A stretch of 64,000 bases of DNA from an uncultured Desulfobulbaceae bacterium (GCA_947259115.1 CAMYKS010000020.1:17119-81118); one strand, 5' to 3'; positions 1-8,893 are shown, counted from the stretch's first letter. Notes: generated by a model from the sequence alone, not told the origin. Made by a program: numbers and translations.

Positions 1-1200
1 ATGGGATCCAAGAATCTCAAGGCCATCATGGTCCACGGTGACGCCGCCTTCCCTCTCCCCGAGGGTGGCGAGTATGTAAAGGTCTTTGAAAAGGTCCATG
101 CGGACATGACCTCCACCGGCATGATGAGCAAGTACCATAACCTCGGCACCCCCGGCAATGTTAAAGGGCTGAACGATATCAAGTCGCTGCCGATCAGGAA
201 CCTGCAGGCAACTGCAGATCCTGCGGTTGCGGGCATCACCGGTGAGCGCTTCGCCGAGGTCGCGCTCCTTAGAAATGCGGCCTGCGCAGGATGCCCCGTG
301 GGCTGCATCCATATCGGCTTCCAGCGGGAACGATTCCAGGAGGAGAACCGTTATCTCTATCGCCAGATTGCCTATGATTTTGAGCTCATATTTGCCGTTG
401 GCTCCATGCTTGGGATCATGGACTGCTTCGAGGTCCTGAAGCTCATCGATGTGGCCGAGAAGATGGGGCTTGACGTCATATCTCCCGGCGTTTCCCTGGC
501 ATGGGCAACAGAGGCCCTCGCCAAGGGTATTATCACAACAAAGGAAACCATCGTACCCCTTGCTTTCGGCAACTCCTCCGTTTACGCGGACGCGCTTCAG
601 TACCTGGCATACGGCACGAACGAATTTTATCAGCTTCTGTCATCCGGCACCTTGAAGGCAGCTGAACGTTACGGGGGCGGTGATTTTGCCTGCGTCCTCG
701 GGCAGGAGATGGCTGGTTATGCCACCGGCAGGGCTTTTTTTGTTTCCCAGGCCCTGGGCCTGCGTCACTCCCACCTTGATGCCGGGGGCTATTCCTATGA
801 CCAGAAGCACACCGGCGATAATGTGGAGGATGTAGTGAAATTCCTGGTCGAGGATGAAAAGAAAAGGTGCTTTATCACCTCCATGGTGGCATGCCTGTTT
901 GCACGCGGTGTATACAGGGATGAAGTGCTTGGCAACTGCCTGAAGAGCATAGGTTATGGTGGGCTGGCAGACAATATGGACAGCGTGGCAGGGGAGATCC
1001 AGCGGCTGCGGTGGAGGATGCGCGTCGGCTCAGGGTTCAGGCCGGAGAACGTATCCATCCCCAAACGGTTCAGCGAGGTAACGAACCGGAGAGGCCCGGT
1101 TGACCGAGATTCCCTCGAAGCACTGAAAGCGGCCTACGGAAAACGCATTCTTGAGCTGGCAAAAGACTCTGGGACGGAGGAAGGAACAGCAGCCCCTTAA
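1..1200 (+). CDS. Aldehyde:ferredoxin oxidoreductase, C-terminal part (5' end outside window)
   Basis: The protein would oxidise aldehydes to carboxylic acids in the cytoplasm with ferredoxin as acceptor, using a tungsten or molybdenum bis-pterin cofactor and one [4Fe-4S] cluster. The visible 399 residues begin with MGSKNLKAI, which in this family lies roughly 190 residues into a ~600-residue enzyme, so the ATG at base 1 is very probably internal and the gene is cut by the window edge. Residues about 95-102 (CAGCPVGC) give the CxxCxxxC cluster-binding motif of the family. The C-terminal helical domains follow without interruption to the stop at 1198-1200. Exact substrate cannot be told. The ~230 bp downstream holds no gene and separates it from the FadL-type porin. 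Confidence 0.9.
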   Translation: MGSKNLKAIMVHGDAAFPLPEGGEYVKVFEKVHADMTSTGMMSKYHNLGTPGNVKGLNDIKSLPIRNLQATADPAVAGITGERFAEVALLRNAACAGCPVGCIHIGFQRERFQEENRYLYRQIAYDFELIFAVGSMLGIMDCFEVLKLIDVAEKMGLDVISPGVSLAWATEALAKGIITTKETIVPLAFGNSSVYADALQYLAYGTNEFYQLLSSGTLKAAERYGGGDFACVLGQEMAGYATGRAFFVSQALGLRHSHLDAGGYSYDQKHTGDNVEDVVKFLVEDEKKRCFITSMVACLFARGVYRDEVLGNCLKSIGYGGLADNMDSVAGEIQRLRWRMRVGSGFRPENVSIPKRFSEVTNRRGPVDRDSLEALKAAYGKRILELAKDSGTEEGTAAP

Positions 1201-1427
1201 ATGTGTTGGTCATATTTGGTCATATAAGGAGCCTATGCCTGTTCACAATGAGAATAAGTGAGTACTTTTGACCTGCCTGAGTTTACAGGTTTGCTGGAGC
1301 GTTTTTTTTAAAAAATATAGTCCAAATTGGTTGCATAATGAATTGTTTTGAGTATAAATATCAGGTTATAAATCTTTGTTTAAAAAAACCACCACTCAAT
1401 ACAGGTCATGAAGGAGGAGGGAGCGTT

Positions 1428-2675
1428 ATGTCGCACTGGTTGGGAAGTGTTTTTCTGCACAGGCGTTTAGCTGTTCTTTTCGCAGTCTGCCCGATCCTTG
1501 TTTTTTTGCCTTTCACTACAGCCATAGCCGGTGGCCTCTATCTCAATGAATTCGGCACCTCGTCCATGGGTACGGCCGGGGCCGGCAGTGCGGCCTATGC
1601 CAATGACGCCTCCACTGCCTTTCATAACCCGGCCGGCATGACCAGGATTGAGGGGAGGCAGCTCGGCGGTGCCGCCGGCCTTATAGTGGGTGAAGTGCAG
1701 TTTGACCCTGATTCGGATACACCCGTAGATGGCGGTGATGGCGGTGATGCCTTGGGACTGGCCCCGATAGTGGGCTCCCATTATGTGCACTCTGTGTCGG
1801 ATAAATTCAAGCTCGGCATGAATGTCGGTGCGATCACCGGCGCCGCGCTTGATTATAACAATGACTGGGCCGGCCGCTATTTGAACCAGGAGGTTTCACT
1901 GTTGTCGGTCAGCTTTATACCGGCCGCTGCCTATCGGATCAATGAGAAGTTCTCGGTCGGCGGCAGCGTCAATATTACCTACGCCACGCTTGATTATGAT
2001 ATTGCCATTCCGCATCCCCTGCCGGGACAGCCCGATGGCAAGGCCAAGGTTGAAGATGCCGATGACTGGGATGTGGGTTTCAACCTGGGCCTGCTTTTCG
2101 AACTGAACGAGGATACCAGACTCGGTGTCATCTACTTTTCAGGGATTGAGCCGACTTTTGATGGTGACGTTAAAATCAATCCAGTCGATCTTAAGGCCAA
2201 TGCGTCTCTTGAGTTCAATTTCCCGCCAATGGTGCGCGGCTCCATCTACCATAAACTGAACCGGGAATTCGCGCTCCTGGGCACGGTCGGCTGGGAGAAG
2301 TGGAGTGATTTTGATGAGATACCAATTTCAGTTGGTGAAAATATTGAAGGAGCAATCCCGACCAAATGGGATGATACCTGGCATGTTTCAGGCGGCATCC
2401 ACTACATGCCCAATGAGAAATGGATGTTCATGACCGGTTTTGCCTATGATACGAGCCCGGCGGACAAAGCGGACCGCACCCCGGACCTGCCGGTGGACCG
2501 TCAGGTGCGGCTGGCACTCGGCACCCAGTACCACTGGAAGGAAAATATTGATCTGGGAGCCGCTGTTGTTTATGCCGACATGGGAGATTCAAGTATAAAG
2601 AACGATAAGCTGGTAGGCGACTATAGCAAAAATGACCTGCTTATGATCGCCTTTAATTTTAACTGGAAACTGTAA
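1428..2675 (+). CDS. OmpP1/FadL-family outer membrane transport protein
   Basis: A 415-residue outer-membrane beta-barrel of the FadL type, which lets hydrophobic molecules such as long-chain fatty acids or aromatic hydrocarbons cross the outer membrane. After a signal peptide (about residues 1-35, cleaved near TAIAG), the mature start shows the family's N-terminal hallmark: GTAGAGSAAYANDASTAF followed by HNPAGM. The rest alternates short strands and loops and ends in a strand closing with NWKL. I chose ATG 1428 because GGAGGAGGGAG lies just upstream and the signal peptide then starts correctly; an in-frame ATG at 1338 would add 30 non-signal residues. Substrate is unknown; neighbours that hydrolyse lipids make a lipid plausible. 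Confidence 0.87.
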   Translation: MSHWLGSVFLHRRLAVLFAVCPILVFLPFTTAIAGGLYLNEFGTSSMGTAGAGSAAYANDASTAFHNPAGMTRIEGRQLGGAAGLIVGEVQFDPDSDTPVDGGDGGDALGLAPIVGSHYVHSVSDKFKLGMNVGAITGAALDYNNDWAGRYLNQEVSLLSVSFIPAAAYRINEKFSVGGSVNITYATLDYDIAIPHPLPGQPDGKAKVEDADDWDVGFNLGLLFELNEDTRLGVIYFSGIEPTFDGDVKINPVDLKANASLEFNFPPMVRGSIYHKLNREFALLGTVGWEKWSDFDEIPISVGENIEGAIPTKWDDTWHVSGGIHYMPNEKWMFMTGFAYDTSPADKADRTPDLPVDRQVRLALGTQYHWKENIDLGAAVVYADMGDSSIKNDKLVGDYSKNDLLMIAFNFNWKL

Positions 2676-2702
2676 GTGGTTTATTCGTTAACGATAGAAA
2701 AA

Positions 2703-2797
2703 ACTGGATCGGAGTCTCCCTCCGGTAGCTTGCCTCCCGCTTTCGCGGGGATGACGAACCATAAAACATTGTCACTCCGGCGCAGGCGGGAGTCCAG
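2703..2797. repeat. Palindromic dispersed element (MITE-like), copy 1
   Basis: Two opposed arms built on CTCCCGCTTTCGCGGGGATGAC and its reverse counterpart around CGCAGGCGGGAGTCCAG enclose a short AT-rich centre. The element begins with ACTGGATC and ends with GTCCAGAT. Related copies occur at 13899-13971 and 21421-21543. It has no coding capacity and fills most of the spacer between the porin and the patatin gene. Confidence 0.7.
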
Positions 2798-2874
2798 ATA
2801 ACTTAAAGTTAATAATAATCTATAACCTCTTTAATAAAAAGTAATCTGTTTGGATTTCATCTTGAAGATTGAGA

Positions 2875-4326
2875 ATGAGTAAGTCAAAAAAACTGCAGCT
2901 GACCGGCAAAATTATCCTGTTAATCATGTGCCTGTTTCTATTAGGCGCCTGTGCAACTGTGCATCCAAATCCGAAACTCGAAGAGGAGCTGGATCTCGCC
3001 GATTTTATCGCCAGGAAGCTTAATCCGCCCAGCCGGTCTGATGAAGTATTTTTTGTCATGACCCTGTCAGGCGGCGGCACCCGTGCCGCAGCTTTAGCCT
3101 ACGGGGTCATGGAGGCGCTCAACCAGGTGGAGATACCGACTGTCTCTCCGCAAAACAATACTTCGGCAATAGATGCTGCAGACCACACATTGCTTAAAGA
3201 GATAGATATCATTTCCTCGGTATCAGGCGGCAGTTTCACCTCAGCCTATTACGGGCTTCATGGAGACCGGCTGTTTGAGGACTTCAAGGACCGGTTCCTC
3301 TACAGGAATGTCCAGTCTGCTGTGTTCTGGAGGATATTCAACCCGATTAACTGGGGCAAGTTCCTGACAACGGGCTACGGCCGCAGCAATATGGCGGCCG
3401 ACTACTATGATAAGATCCTGTTTGACCACGCCACGTTTGGGGATTTTCTCAGCACTGGCGGCCCAATGTTGTTGATCCAGGCAACCGACATCATTGACGG
3501 CTTTAATTTTACCTTTACTCCGTACTTTTTCACATTGATCTGCTCCGATTTGCGGGGAATCCCGGTGTCCTTTGCAGTCACTGCCTCATCCTCCTTTCCG
3601 GGCGCCTTTAACGGCTTGTCTCTGCATAATTATGGCGGTTCCTGTGGTAATGAAGCAGAGCCCTGGGTTTATGAGGCCATTGCAAAAAATGATCCGCTTG
3701 ACAATTCCTACCAGCTTGCCCGGCGGGAACTTGCCTACCGGAACAGCGAGACAAAAAAATATGTGCATCTCTATGACGGCGGCGTCAGCGACAACCTTGG
3801 CCTGCGCAGTCCATTTACTGCCTTATTACAACTGGGCAAGCAGGACAAGTTTGCAGAATTAGGTCTGGCTAATACGAAAAAAGTCATTTTCATTATTGTC
3901 AATGCGCAGATCTCCAAGTCCAGGGATAATATAATCCTAAGTCATCTGCCCAATACACCGCGGACCGGCAGATCACTGGGTGCAGCTATGACGACGATCA
4001 TGAACAGCGGCAACTTTGATACGCTTTTTATGTTCAAGGAATATTTAATGCGGGCTCAGGAGACTGGCACGGCAGCTGAAGTATATGCCATCCACCTGGC
4101 TTTTGAGAATCTGGAGGACCCGGATGAGCGGCATTTCTTCGAGAATGTCTCAACTGCACTTGCCTTGCCCGAGGAGACGGTGGAGAAGCTTATTGAAGTA
4201 GGCGGCCGGTTGTTGTATAAGAATAATGAATTCCAGCGGCTGGTTAAGGACTTGGGTGGGACTATTCCGGATAGACTGACAATTACCGGAGAGACAGACA
4301 GTGATTTATCGGAAATAATGAGATAG
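2875..4326 (+). CDS. Patatin-like phospholipase lipoprotein
   Basis: A predicted lipid acyl hydrolase of 483 residues anchored as a lipoprotein: the hydrophobic leader ends in the lipobox LLGAC with Cys26. The patatin domain carries the oxyanion loop SGGGTR near residue 65, the nucleophile elbow SVSGGS with Ser117, and the DGG motif with catalytic Asp301 followed by VSDNLG. The Ser-Asp dyad is therefore complete. Such enzymes deacylate phospholipids or related lipids. It heads a run of same-strand genes with 8-34 bp spacing, including a hydrolase and MlaA, which points to envelope lipid turnover. ATG 2875 is preferred over the TTG six bases upstream; the ribosome site is weak in either case. 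Confidence 0.88.
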   Translation: MSKSKKLQLTGKIILLIMCLFLLGACATVHPNPKLEEELDLADFIARKLNPPSRSDEVFFVMTLSGGGTRAAALAYGVMEALNQVEIPTVSPQNNTSAIDAADHTLLKEIDIISSVSGGSFTSAYYGLHGDRLFEDFKDRFLYRNVQSAVFWRIFNPINWGKFLTTGYGRSNMAADYYDKILFDHATFGDFLSTGGPMLLIQATDIIDGFNFTFTPYFFTLICSDLRGIPVSFAVTASSSFPGAFNGLSLHNYGGSCGNEAEPWVYEAIAKNDPLDNSYQLARRELAYRNSETKKYVHLYDGGVSDNLGLRSPFTALLQLGKQDKFAELGLANTKKVIFIIVNAQISKSRDNIILSHLPNTPRTGRSLGAAMTTIMNSGNFDTLFMFKEYLMRAQETGTAAEVYAIHLAFENLEDPDERHFFENVSTALALPEETVEKLIEVGGRLLYKNNEFQRLVKDLGGTIPDRLTITGETDSDLSEIMR

Positions 4327-4360
4327 GAGTTTTTTGAATAACCAAACAGGAGGAAGCGAG

Positions 4361-5656
4361 ATGAGAAGATTTTTTTTAAGTGTGCTGGTTATCAGTTTCA
4401 TGCTGACGACCGCCTGTTGGGCTTCCAGCGGGACCTATGATTTCCCGCTGGACAACGGGCTGGCAGCGACTATTCTGGGCACTCCGAAAGACTACAGGGC
4501 GGCTGTACCCGAGAAAATAAGGATGCAGCAGAAGAGACTGACCGTATTTCCGGACCGGGTTGTACCGGAGCTCTACTGGTACCAGAAGGGGCTGGAGTAC
4601 TTCATCGTTAAGCAGAGGGGGCCGGCACCGCTTATTTTCATGCTCGCCGGCACCGGGGCGAGCCATAATTCAGCCAAGAACCAGGCCATGGCCAGGGCCT
4701 TTTACCAGGCCGGCTTCCACGTGGTCAGCATCCCTTCCCCCACCCACCCGAATTTTATCGTCACCGCCTCATCCACCATGGTGCCGGGCAAGCTTGAAGA
4801 TGATGCCAGGGATATTTACCGGGTTATGCAGATGATCATACAGAAGGCCGGCAATAGGCTGCAGGTGACGGACTACTACCTGACCGGCTACAGCCTGGGC
4901 GGTACCCAGTCTGCCTATGTGAGCAAGCTTGACGAGGAGATGAAGGTTTTTTGCTTCAAGAAGGTACTGATGATCAACCCCTCGGTGAGCCTGTTTAATT
5001 CCGTAGAGATCATCGACGACATGCTGGAGAATAACATTCCTGGGGGAATACAAAACTTCCAGGCCTTCTGGAATGATATGTTCAAGAGGTTTTCCGATGC
5101 CTATGAAGCCTCCGACTCGGTGGTCTTCGGGCCGGAATTTCTCTACAAGGCTTATAAGAAAAGGGTCTTAGAGGAGGGACTTGAACCGGATAATACAATG
5201 ATGTCAGCGCTCATCGGTTTTGCCTTCCGCATCTCTTCAATGAGTATGGTGTTCACCTCTGACGTCATGAGTAATTCAGGGGTCATCAAGCCCAGGAATT
5301 TGGAACTGTCCAGAAATGAAAGCATGAGCGATTATTCCAAGGTAACGGGCGGCATGCGGTTTATTAACTATTTCGACGAGATACTCTATCCCTATTACAA
5401 GGCCAGGGAGCCCGGGCTTTCGAGGCAGGAGATGCTTGATGGACTGGGCTTGAAGAATATTGAAAGCTATCTGCGCAACGCTACAAAGATCAGTATGGTA
5501 ACCAATGAGGATGACTTCATTCTTGCTCCTGGAGAGATCGATTTCCTGCGCCGGGTTTTTCAGGACAGGGGGACAGTCTTTCCCAAGGGTGGCCATTGCG
5601 GCAACATGGATTTTACACCCAATGTCGCAAACATGATCAATTACTTTACAAATTAA
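4361..5656 (+). CDS. Exported alpha/beta-hydrolase fold protein
   Basis: A 431-residue protein with a cleavable signal peptide (MRRFFLSVLV... to about residue 24). The nucleophile elbow GYSLGG places Ser at residue 178. A late acidic pair in NEDDF (Asp384/385) and the His of GGHCGN (His412) complete a plausible Ser-Asp-His triad in the order expected of the fold. MLAGTGASHNSAK about 100 residues in fits the oxyanion-hole loop. The start at 4361 follows GGAGGAAGCGAG; a TTG at 4334 would add residues before the signal. It lies 34 bp after the patatin gene and 18 bp before mlaA, so co-transcription is likely. Esterase or lipase action on a periplasmic lipid product is inferred; the true substrate is unknown. 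Confidence 0.75.
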   Translation: MRRFFLSVLVISFMLTTACWASSGTYDFPLDNGLAATILGTPKDYRAAVPEKIRMQQKRLTVFPDRVVPELYWYQKGLEYFIVKQRGPAPLIFMLAGTGASHNSAKNQAMARAFYQAGFHVVSIPSPTHPNFIVTASSTMVPGKLEDDARDIYRVMQMIIQKAGNRLQVTDYYLTGYSLGGTQSAYVSKLDEEMKVFCFKKVLMINPSVSLFNSVEIIDDMLENNIPGGIQNFQAFWNDMFKRFSDAYEASDSVVFGPEFLYKAYKKRVLEEGLEPDNTMMSALIGFAFRISSMSMVFTSDVMSNSGVIKPRNLELSRNESMSDYSKVTGGMRFINYFDEILYPYYKAREPGLSRQEMLDGLGLKNIESYLRNATKISMVTNEDDFILAPGEIDFLRRVFQDRGTVFPKGGHCGNMDFTPNVANMINYFTN

Positions 5657-5674
5657 CGAGAAAGGACAGGAGCA

Positions 5675-6472
5675 ATGAAAATGCACAGATATATATATTC
5701 GACACTGCAGGTACTGATTCTGGTTGTTCTTGCTTTTATGTTCACCGGCTGCGGCTCCAAGCAGGCAACCACTGATCTTCAAGTAGAACCAGCCACGCGG
5801 CAATTTAACCCGGAAGAAAGAGAATATGTCCTGGACAAGGTATATGACCCGCTTGAAGGGTTCAACCGACGGATGTACAGGTTCAATTACCATTTTGACC
5901 GCTTTATTTTCCTGCCCATAGTAAAGGCATACTCTTTCATCCTGCCTGATTTTGCAGAAGACGGCGTGTCCAACTTCTTCAACAACGTGCGGGAGATAAA
6001 AAACTTTTACAACAGCGTTCTGCAGTGGCAGGGCGAGTCATCGGTGAATACCGTTGCCCGCTTCGGCATCAACACCACCATAGGCATTCTCGGCGTCTGG
6101 GATCCGGCAACCAGGATGGGCATACAAAGGCATCCCGAGGATTTCGGCCAGACCCTGGGTCACTGGGGAGTGGGCAATGGTCCGTTTATAGTGTGGCCGA
6201 TCTTCGGGCCCTCTAACCTGCGTGATACAGCCGGGCTGGTCACCGATGCCATTGTCATGGACGCGATCATCTACGACGGTATCCTGGATGATGGGATGGG
6301 ATACTCATCTAACACCAGGGATCAGGTTAAGCTCTACGCCACAATCTTCAATGCCATTGACACACGGCACCGCACCGGTTTCCGCTATCACGGTTCCGGG
6401 TCGCCGTTTGAGTATGAGCTGATCAAGCTGTTTTATACTGAGAAGCGTAATCTGGATATCAATAAACATTAA
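5675..6472 (+). CDS. mlaA: MlaA (VacJ) family outer membrane lipoprotein
   Basis: MlaA forms a channel in the outer membrane that removes mislocalised phospholipids from the outer leaflet and passes them to the periplasmic carrier MlaC. The 265-residue product has a lipobox FTGC (Cys26) and, from about residue 54, the family signature DPLEGFNRRMYRFNYHFD, followed by the amphipathic ring helices (VKAYSFILPDFAEDGVSNFF) and the closing PIFGPSNLRD segment. The length matches the family. The ATG at 5675 has AGGACAGGAG upstream. No mlaB-F genes are in the window, so the transport partners must be elsewhere. Its place behind two lipid hydrolases is notable. Confidence 0.92.
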   Translation: MKMHRYIYSTLQVLILVVLAFMFTGCGSKQATTDLQVEPATRQFNPEEREYVLDKVYDPLEGFNRRMYRFNYHFDRFIFLPIVKAYSFILPDFAEDGVSNFFNNVREIKNFYNSVLQWQGESSVNTVARFGINTTIGILGVWDPATRMGIQRHPEDFGQTLGHWGVGNGPFIVWPIFGPSNLRDTAGLVTDAIVMDAIIYDGILDDGMGYSSNTRDQVKLYATIFNAIDTRHRTGFRYHGSGSPFEYELIKLFYTEKRNLDINKH

Positions 6473-6499
6473 GACAGTGATGTGTTGAGGAGGCAAACC

Positions 6500-6991
6500 A
6501 TGAAGAGTGTAAAGATCGTGCTTGTTTGTTGTGCGCTGGCGTTGCTGGTTCCACTTGTCGCCCAGGCGCAGGACCCTATTGTCTATCCAAGCAAGGGCCA
6601 GTCCAACGAGCAGATGGAAAAGGATAAGTTTGAATGCTATAACTGGGCCAAGCAGCAGTCCGGTTTTGATCCCATGCAGGTACCCACCGCTACATCCGCC
6701 CCACCGCCGCAACAGTCCGAGGGGCCGGGAGTTGTTGGTGGTGCTGCCCGCGGCGGGTTGGGCGGCCTGGCGATCGGTGCCATCGCCGGTGATGCGGGCA
6801 AGGGCGCAGCCATAGGTGCTGCTGCCGGCGGTCTGTTCGGCGGCATGAAGAGCAATAGCAGCCGCAGTCAAAATGAGCAGCAGCAGCAGCAGTGGGCCAA
6901 TCAGCAGACGGCCAATTATGCAAACCAGCGCAATAACTACAACCGTGCCTACGGCGCCTGTCTTGGGGGCCGGGGTTACACGGTAAACTAA
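6500..6991 (+). CDS. Glycine-zipper, Gln/Asn-rich envelope protein
   Basis: A 163-residue exported protein of unknown function. A signal peptide ends near AQAQD. Residues about 80-120 form a glycine zipper (GGAARGGLGG then GAIAGDAGKGAAIGAAAGG), a pattern that packs in or on membranes, and the tail is rich in Gln and Asn with a terminal ACLGGRGY motif typical of small YMGG-like envelope proteins. Two cysteines, one near residue 45 and one in the tail, could form a disulfide. ATG 6500 follows GAGGAGGCAAACC and is favoured over an upstream TTG. It sits in the presumed operon with mlaA. Confidence 0.7.
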   Translation: MKSVKIVLVCCALALLVPLVAQAQDPIVYPSKGQSNEQMEKDKFECYNWAKQQSGFDPMQVPTATSAPPPQQSEGPGVVGGAARGGLGGLAIGAIAGDAGKGAAIGAAAGGLFGGMKSNSSRSQNEQQQQQWANQQTANYANQRNNYNRAYGACLGGRGYTVN

Positions 6992-7005
6992 AGGGAGGGA
7001 GTACC

Positions 7006-7455
7006 ATGAAAAGCACAAGCAAAATGCGGACTGGAATGTGCGGCCTTGTAATGCTTTTGATATGCGCCGTTCCCTATACAGTTGTTGCCGGTTCCTTTGA
7101 CGGTTCAAAAACCCTGCTCTGCGCACCGCAGAGTGCGGTGGAATGCGGGCCGGACGGCGGTTGCCAACAGGTCAGCCCGACCAGTGTCAACCTGCCTGAT
7201 TTTTTCCAGATTAACTTCAAGGAAAAAATTATCACCAGGGTCAGCGGCAGTGAAAAACACCAGGGCAGCAAGATTGATAATATGGAAGTCCTGGACAGCA
7301 AGCTGGTCCTGCAGGGCGCTGACGACGGCATTGAAAATGTGCGGGACGGCATTGCCTGGTCCATGACCATAGCCCAGGACACCGGCAAACTGGTGGCCAG
7401 TGCGTCCGGCGACGGTGAGGCCTTTGTTATTTTCGGGGCCTGTACGGAGAGGTGA
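7006..7455 (+). CDS. Small secreted protein of unknown function
   Basis: A 149-residue protein with a signal peptide (hydrophobic stretch MCGLVMLLICAVPYTVVAG) and no motif I recognise. The mature part has clustered cysteines (LLCAPQSAVECGPDGGCQ and a final FGACTER), suggesting one or two disulfides, and a short beta-rich C-terminal half ending in a GEAFVIFG segment. It is preceded by a strong GGGAGGGAG site and lies 14 bp after the glycine-zipper gene, so it is probably the last gene of the mlaA operon. Confidence 0.65.
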   Translation: MKSTSKMRTGMCGLVMLLICAVPYTVVAGSFDGSKTLLCAPQSAVECGPDGGCQQVSPTSVNLPDFFQINFKEKIITRVSGSEKHQGSKIDNMEVLDSKLVLQGADDGIENVRDGIAWSMTIAQDTGKLVASASGDGEAFVIFGACTER

Positions 7456-7456
7456 G

Positions 7457-7548
7457 GACAAGGGTCCAAGGGGTCAAGGTTTCTAGGGTTCAAGGGTAAA
7501 AGATTTCGCCCAAAAGGCTCTAAAGGCACAAGGTTAAAGGAGAAAGGT
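7457..7548. repeat. Degenerate CAAGGGTC-type octamer tract
   Basis: Directly after the preceding stop codon lies a run of imperfect 8-bp units of the type CAAGGGTC / CAAGGGGT / TCAAGGGT, then AAAGGCACAAGG, a motif shared with the right end of the repeat cassettes at 34502-38982 in reverse complement. It is one of several places in the window where this octamer family appears, always between genes. Confidence 0.6.
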
Positions 7549-7680
7549 TAAAAAATAAAAATAAGCGGTATAGGCGTGGTGTGAAGTTTGCGGAAAATAT
7601 TTTAAAAAGCCCCCTTATTTATAATACCTCGCACCGAATACCTTAATGGGCCTATTATAATGAACCCATAAAAAGTTAAA

Positions 7681-7716
7681 AAATGTCCGGTCAATTTGGC
7701 CGGGCATTTTTGTTTT
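7681..7716 (+). terminator. Intrinsic terminator after the mlaA operon
   Basis: A 10-bp stem (AAATGTCCGG with CCGGGCATTT, one G-T pair) with a short loop is followed by a T-rich run. It lies about 225 bp downstream of the last gene of the lipid operon and 50 bp before the MipA gene, so it can end the first and isolate the second. Confidence 0.75.
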
Positions 7717-7765
7717 ACATTATATATCAGGCAGCAGTTATTAAACTATAAATGGAGGGAGTCGC

Positions 7766-8602
7766 ATGGAGAAAAAAGTATTCGCGAAATTTGGGTTTGG
7801 TTTTGCAATAGCATTGATATTGGTTCTCTTCTGCTCTGCAGGTCTTTCACTGGCAGGGGGAGGAGTGGACTATGGGGACGTGCAATCAACGTCCCCGGAG
7901 AGTGGCAAAAGAGTCACCGTTGGCGCCGGTGTGGCAGTGGTTCCCGACTATGAAGGATCGGATGACTACGAGGCCTTTCCGCTGCTCCATTTCAGGATGG
8001 CATGGGCCAACGGCAGGTACGTTGATTTTACCGGCAACCGGGTAAAGTACAACATCATGGCAGACAGCAACTGGTCCATTGGCCCAATGGCCCGTTATCG
8101 CGCTAAACGGGATGATGATGTAGAGGAAGATGCCGTGGCCGATATGGAAGAGGTCGACGCAGCTATAGAGCTTGGTGGATTCGTGGCATACAATTTTGGT
8201 GAGAATTTTGAGATTGGCGCTGACCTGGTCCAGGATGTGGCGGACGGTCATGACGGGTATCTGCTTGGTTTTCATGTGGGCTACAAGATCCAAATGGATA
8301 AGATGATGATCGGCCTGAAGGCTTTTACCACCTTTGTGAATAATGACTATATGGAAGCCTATTTTTCGGTTAACGGAAATAACGTCGGCAACAGTTCACT
8401 TGATTATTACGATGCCGATGATGGCTTCAAGGATATTGGCATAACCTGTGTGCTCAGTTATCAGATTAACGAAAGTTGGGGAGCCACCGGGGTGCTGGGA
8501 TATACCAGACTGATCGGCGACGCCGAAGACAGCCCTTTAGTTGAAGATGTCGGTGATGCCAATCAGCTTCTGGGTGGCATTATGGGCACCTACCGGTTTT
8601 AG
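7766..8602 (+). CDS. MipA/OmpV-family outer membrane protein
   Basis: A 278-residue outer-membrane barrel. The signal peptide ends near SLAGGG. The segment beginning VTVGAGVAVVPDYEGSDDYE, with FPLLHFRMAWANGRYVDF and the NRVKYNIM repeat, is the family hallmark of MipA/OmpV proteins, which act as barrel scaffolds or small porins. The protein ends with a TYRF strand as expected for recognition by the BAM machinery. ATG 7766 follows GGAGGGAGTCGC. It stands alone behind the terminator at 7681 and is probably transcribed on its own. Confidence 0.85.
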   Translation: MEKKVFAKFGFGFAIALILVLFCSAGLSLAGGGVDYGDVQSTSPESGKRVTVGAGVAVVPDYEGSDDYEAFPLLHFRMAWANGRYVDFTGNRVKYNIMADSNWSIGPMARYRAKRDDDVEEDAVADMEEVDAAIELGGFVAYNFGENFEIGADLVQDVADGHDGYLLGFHVGYKIQMDKMMIGLKAFTTFVNNDYMEAYFSVNGNNVGNSSLDYYDADDGFKDIGITCVLSYQINESWGATGVLGYTRLIGDAEDSPLVEDVGDANQLLGGIMGTYRF

Positions 8603-8700
8603 CTCACAAGCCGAGAATAACGCAACGACATCGTCTCAGGGAACAGTTACAAGTTTTTTATCAATCAGGATGACAGCAATATAAAATCACTTAATATATT

Positions 8701-8893
8701 TTAGCCGCAGACACACGCGGACAAAAGCGGACAAAAAACTAATATCTAATCCGCTGATCGACATGATCAGCGGATTGACTTCAGCCTCCGGCGATTATGT
8801 TTTGCATCCTTATACCGCGTAGCGGTGACACTTTGTATTCGGCCAGGTCGGCCGAATACATGTCTGCAGTTGTCTGCGTGTGTCTGCGGCTAA
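8701..8893. repeat. 193-bp element with 23-bp terminal inverted repeats
   Basis: The ends TTAGCCGCAGACACACGCGG (left) and its reverse complement at 8871-8893 match over 23 bases with one difference. Inside are two perfect hairpins: AATCCGCTGATC with its complement at about 8750-8776, and GTATTCGGCC/GGCCGAATAC at 8836-8860. There is no credible gene. This looks like a small non-autonomous mobile element or a structured repeat. The rest of the 8603-9109 spacer holds only this and the left repeat of the SYLF flank. Confidence 0.65.

Noticed and set aside
6305..7126. Open frame of 273 codons on the minus strand over the 3' end of mlaA, the glycine-zipper gene and the start of the next gene
   Set aside because: Product is low-complexity Ala/Leu/Arg-rich, antisense to better-supported genes with ribosome sites.
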